Part shown: piece after piece, positions 5,476-7,107 of the stretch | Layout of the letters: each line of letters starts with the position of its first letter | Position numbering within the stretch: the stretch's first letter is position 1 | NCBI GenBank assembly: GCA_022702195.1 | Contig: JAKONB010000101.1 | Coordinates: forward strand, 1-7,107 | Source: Beijerinckiaceae bacterium | Lineage (GTDB): Bacteria; Pseudomonadota; Alphaproteobacteria; Rhizobiales; Beijerinckiaceae | Direction: 5' to 3' | Length of the DNA: 7,107 bases | The notes under the pieces: generated by a model | Seen by the model: only the letters and a program-made list of their open reading frames with translations | What the model was told of the DNA's origin: nothing | Database searches by the model: none | Made by a program: the position numbers and the translations under genes

Positions 5476-6831
5476 ATGGCAGGATTGATGACCGGTGAGC
5501 GCGCCCATACAGGGGCGTCCGCACCCTCCCCGGCATCCGCCGGCGGAACCCGTTACCGCCCGGCGCTGACGCTGCTGGCGAGCCTGTTTTTCATGTGGGG
5601 CTTCATCACCGTCATCAACAACACGCTGCTTCCGCACCTGCGCAGCGTGTTCGACCTCGACTACACCCAGACCACCCTCATCGAATCGGTGTGGTTCATC
5701 GCCTATTTCGTGGCGTCGATCCCGGCGGCCAAGCTGATCGAGCGGGTGGGGTATCAGCGCGCCCTGGTGATCGGGCTCGGAATCATGGCCGCCGGCACGC
5801 TGGGCATGGTGCCGGCCGCGCGCATCCCCTCCTTCGGGGTCACGCTCGTGGCTCTGTTCGTGATCGCCAGCGGCATCACCCTGCTGCAGGTCGCGGCCAA
5901 TCCCTACGTCGCGGTGGTCGGGCCGGCCGAGAGCGCCTCGTCGCGGCTGAACTTGGTCCAGGCCTTCAATTCGCTGGGAACGACGCTGGCCCCGCTCTTC
6001 GGCGGCTACCTCATCCTCGGACGATCGGCGTCGGGCAATGCCGCCTTGAGATCGGAGGTCCTGACCCCGGCCGAGCGCCTCGCCGATGCGCAATCGGTGC
6101 AGTTGCCCTACCTGATCGTCGCCGCCGTGCTGATCCTCCTGGCCGTCGTCATCGCCCGCTTCCCGCTGCCCGCCATGGGCAACGCCTCCGGCCGCGTCGC
6201 CAAGGCCGAGCGCGCCGCCCATTCCCTGTGGCGGCACCGCAACCTCGTCTTCGCCGTCCCGGCGATCTTCATCTATCTCATCGCGGAAATCGGCGTCTCG
6301 AACCTCTTCATCAACTTTGTTTCCCAGCCGGAGATCGGAAACCTCACCCACAGGCAGGCCTCGCATTACCTGTTCCTGCTCTGGGGCGGCATGATGATCG
6401 GCCGTTTCGCCGGCAGCTACCTGATGCGCCGCTGGGCCGCCGAACACGTCCTGGCCGCCTCCGCCATCGGTGCCCTCGTGGTCATGCTGATCACGAGCTT
6501 CGCCACCGGTCCCGTAGCGATGTGGGCGCTGATCTCCGTCGGCCTGTTCCATTCGATCATGTTTCCCACGATCTTCACCCTCGGCATCCGGGGCCTCGGC
6601 CCCCTCACCGAGGAAGGCGCGGGACTGCTGGTGATGGCCATTGCGGGCGGCGCGCTCGTGGTGGTCCAGGGCTGGCTCGCCGATCGGTTCGGCCTCCAGC
6701 ATTCCTTCTTGCTCACCGCCGCCTGCGAGGTCTACGTGCTCGCCTTCGCCCTCTGGGGCTCCCGCACGGCCGAGGCCGCCGGCGGCCATGCCCTGGCCCG
6801 CGACCTTCCGCAGGTTGCCGACGCGGCCTGA
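5476..6831 (+). CDS. MFS sugar transporter, FucP/FHS family
   Basis: This inner-membrane sugar importer of 451 residues has about twelve hydrophobic segments (roughly 30-50, 66-88, 95-115, 122-148, 158-182, 209-229, 256-280, 296-316, 325-342, 347-369, 380-399, 409-428). Family marks are LFFMWGF in helix 1, LLPHL, LLQVAANPYVAVVGP in helix 4, SRLNLVQAFNSLG in helix 5, GGMMIGRFAGS after helix 8, and SIMFPTIFTLGIRGLG in helix 10. Known FHS members carry L-fucose, glucose or galactose with protons. Here Asn49 and Gln138 occupy the positions of Asp46 and Glu135 of E. coli FucP; Glu271 in helix 7 is a remaining membrane acid. The ATG at 5476 follows GGAGAGGAG by 6 bases. The frame is open upstream to 5392, but that part lies in the promoter region. 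The neighbours suggest a pentose or related aldose; the substrate is not proven. Confidence 0.9.
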   Translation: MAGLMTGERAHTGASAPSPASAGGTRYRPALTLLASLFFMWGFITVINNTLLPHLRSVFDLDYTQTTLIESVWFIAYFVASIPAAKLIERVGYQRALVIGLGIMAAGTLGMVPAARIPSFGVTLVALFVIASGITLLQVAANPYVAVVGPAESASSRLNLVQAFNSLGTTLAPLFGGYLILGRSASGNAALRSEVLTPAERLADAQSVQLPYLIVAAVLILLAVVIARFPLPAMGNASGRVAKAERAAHSLWRHRNLVFAVPAIFIYLIAEIGVSNLFINFVSQPEIGNLTHRQASHYLFLLWGGMMIGRFAGSYLMRRWAAEHVLAASAIGALVVMLITSFATGPVAMWALISVGLFHSIMFPTIFTLGIRGLGPLTEEGAGLLVMAIAGGALVVVQGWLADRFGLQHSFLLTAACEVYVLAFALWGSRTAEAAGGHALARDLPQVADAA

Positions 6832-6861
6832 CCGGCCGCGACGAGCCCCGCCCCCCCGGCC

Positions 6862-6885
6862 GCCGGCGCCTCGCGGGGCGCCGGC
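6862..6885 (+). other. Strong GC hairpin between transporter and lactonase genes
   Basis: GCCGGCGCC (6862-6870) and GGCGCCGGC (6877-6885) form a perfect 9-bp stem with a 6-base loop. No T-run follows, so it is not a classical intrinsic terminator. In an operon it could protect the 3' end of the transporter message or reduce read-through into the lactonase gene, giving the two genes different levels. The 81-base gap between the genes shows no promoter I can support. Confidence 0.5.
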
Positions 6886-6912
6886 GACGGGGACAGCAGA
6901 TGGAGGGAGCGG

Positions 6913-7107
6913 ATGATGACAGGCCAAGTGACGATCGTCGCGCGCGAAGGCCGCGACAGGCTCGGTGAGGGGCCGGTCTGGATTCCCGAGCGCGAGGCCC
7001 TGTTCTGGGTAGATATCGAGGCGCCGGCGGTCCACTGGCTGGAGGGCGCCAGCCGTCGGGTTCAGACCCACGCTTTCCCGGAGCCGGTCGGCTGGATCAT
7101 CCCGCGG
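6913..7107 (+). CDS. SMP-30/gluconolactonase-type sugar lactonase; C-terminus cut off by window edge
   Basis: The first 65 residues are visible; the usual length is about 290. They carry the family's opening: LGEGPVW (17-23) with Glu19, the first metal ligand, then LFWVDIEAP (30-38), HWLEG, and PEPVGWIIPR at the edge. The family is a six-bladed beta-propeller with one divalent metal that hydrolyses aldonolactones such as xylono-, arabino- or gluconolactone. In this locus it would open the lactone made by a sugar 1-dehydrogenase and supply the acid to the dehydratase. Starts at 6913 and 6916 are both ATG in frame; GGAGGGAG (6902-6909) lies 3 and 6 bases before them, so 6916 has slightly better spacing. 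There is no signal peptide, so the protein is cytoplasmic. It probably shares a transcript with the transporter. Confidence 0.85.
   Translation, partial: MMTGQVTIVAREGRDRLGEGPVWIPEREALFWVDIEAPAVHWLEGASRRVQTHAFPEPVGWIIPR

Noticed and set aside
5458..7071. A 537-codon minus-strand open frame antisense to the transporter.
   Set aside because: The translation is Gly/Asp/Arg/His-rich without domains, typical of the strand opposite a GC-rich membrane protein gene.

Overview
The window is a GC-rich stretch (roughly two-thirds G+C by eye) of a bacterial chromosome or large replicon. It is probably from an alphaproteobacterium: protein style and gene content resemble the sugar-acid loci of sphingomonads, Caulobacter and Methylobacterium. 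That placement is inferred, and the genus is not resolved. No mobile element, RNA gene, CRISPR array or phage gene was seen.

Layout from left to right. (1) Positions 1-1036, minus: the N-terminal two-thirds of an aldehyde dehydrogenase of the 2-ketoglutarate-semialdehyde (2,5-dioxovalerate) dehydrogenase type, running off the left edge. (2) Positions 1037-1563: an intergenic region of about 530 bp, visibly less GC-rich than its surroundings. It holds a promoter and operator candidate for the aldehyde dehydrogenase, and several dyads and repeats upstream of a regulator. (3) About 1564-2307, plus: a GntR-family, FCD-domain repressor. (4) Positions 2310-2350: a long inverted repeat between two convergent genes, probably a bidirectional terminator. 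(5) Positions 2358-4157 and 4154-5314, both minus: a two-gene operon with an ATGA overlap. It encodes an exported aldose 1-epimerase and an IlvD/EDD-family sugar-acid dehydratase of the xylonate/arabinonate type. (6) Positions 5315-5475: a compact divergent promoter region. (7) Positions 5476-6831, plus: an MFS sugar transporter of the FucP/FHS family. (8) From 6913 to the right edge, plus: the N-terminus of an SMP-30/gluconolactonase-type lactonase.

Together the genes read as a non-phosphorylative (oxidative) sugar catabolic locus, most simply a Weimberg-type pentose pathway for D-xylose or L-arabinose. The mutarotase interconverts anomers in the periplasm and the transporter imports the sugar. 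A sugar 1-dehydrogenase, not in this window, makes the aldonolactone, which the lactonase opens. The dehydratase makes the 2-keto-3-deoxy acid, and a second dehydratase, also not in the window, would give 2-ketoglutarate semialdehyde. The aldehyde dehydrogenase oxidises that to 2-ketoglutarate. The actual sugar cannot be read from sequence alone.

Two observations stand out. A 13-bp motif, TACTCA(G/T)ACAAAT, occurs once over the predicted aldehyde dehydrogenase promoter and once inside the divergent epimerase/transporter promoter, and is a good candidate operator for the local GntR regulator. The transporter carries Asn and Gln at the places where E. coli FucP has its proton-coupling Asp46 and Glu135. 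This is a well-organised variant of known biochemistry; I see no wholly new type of system.
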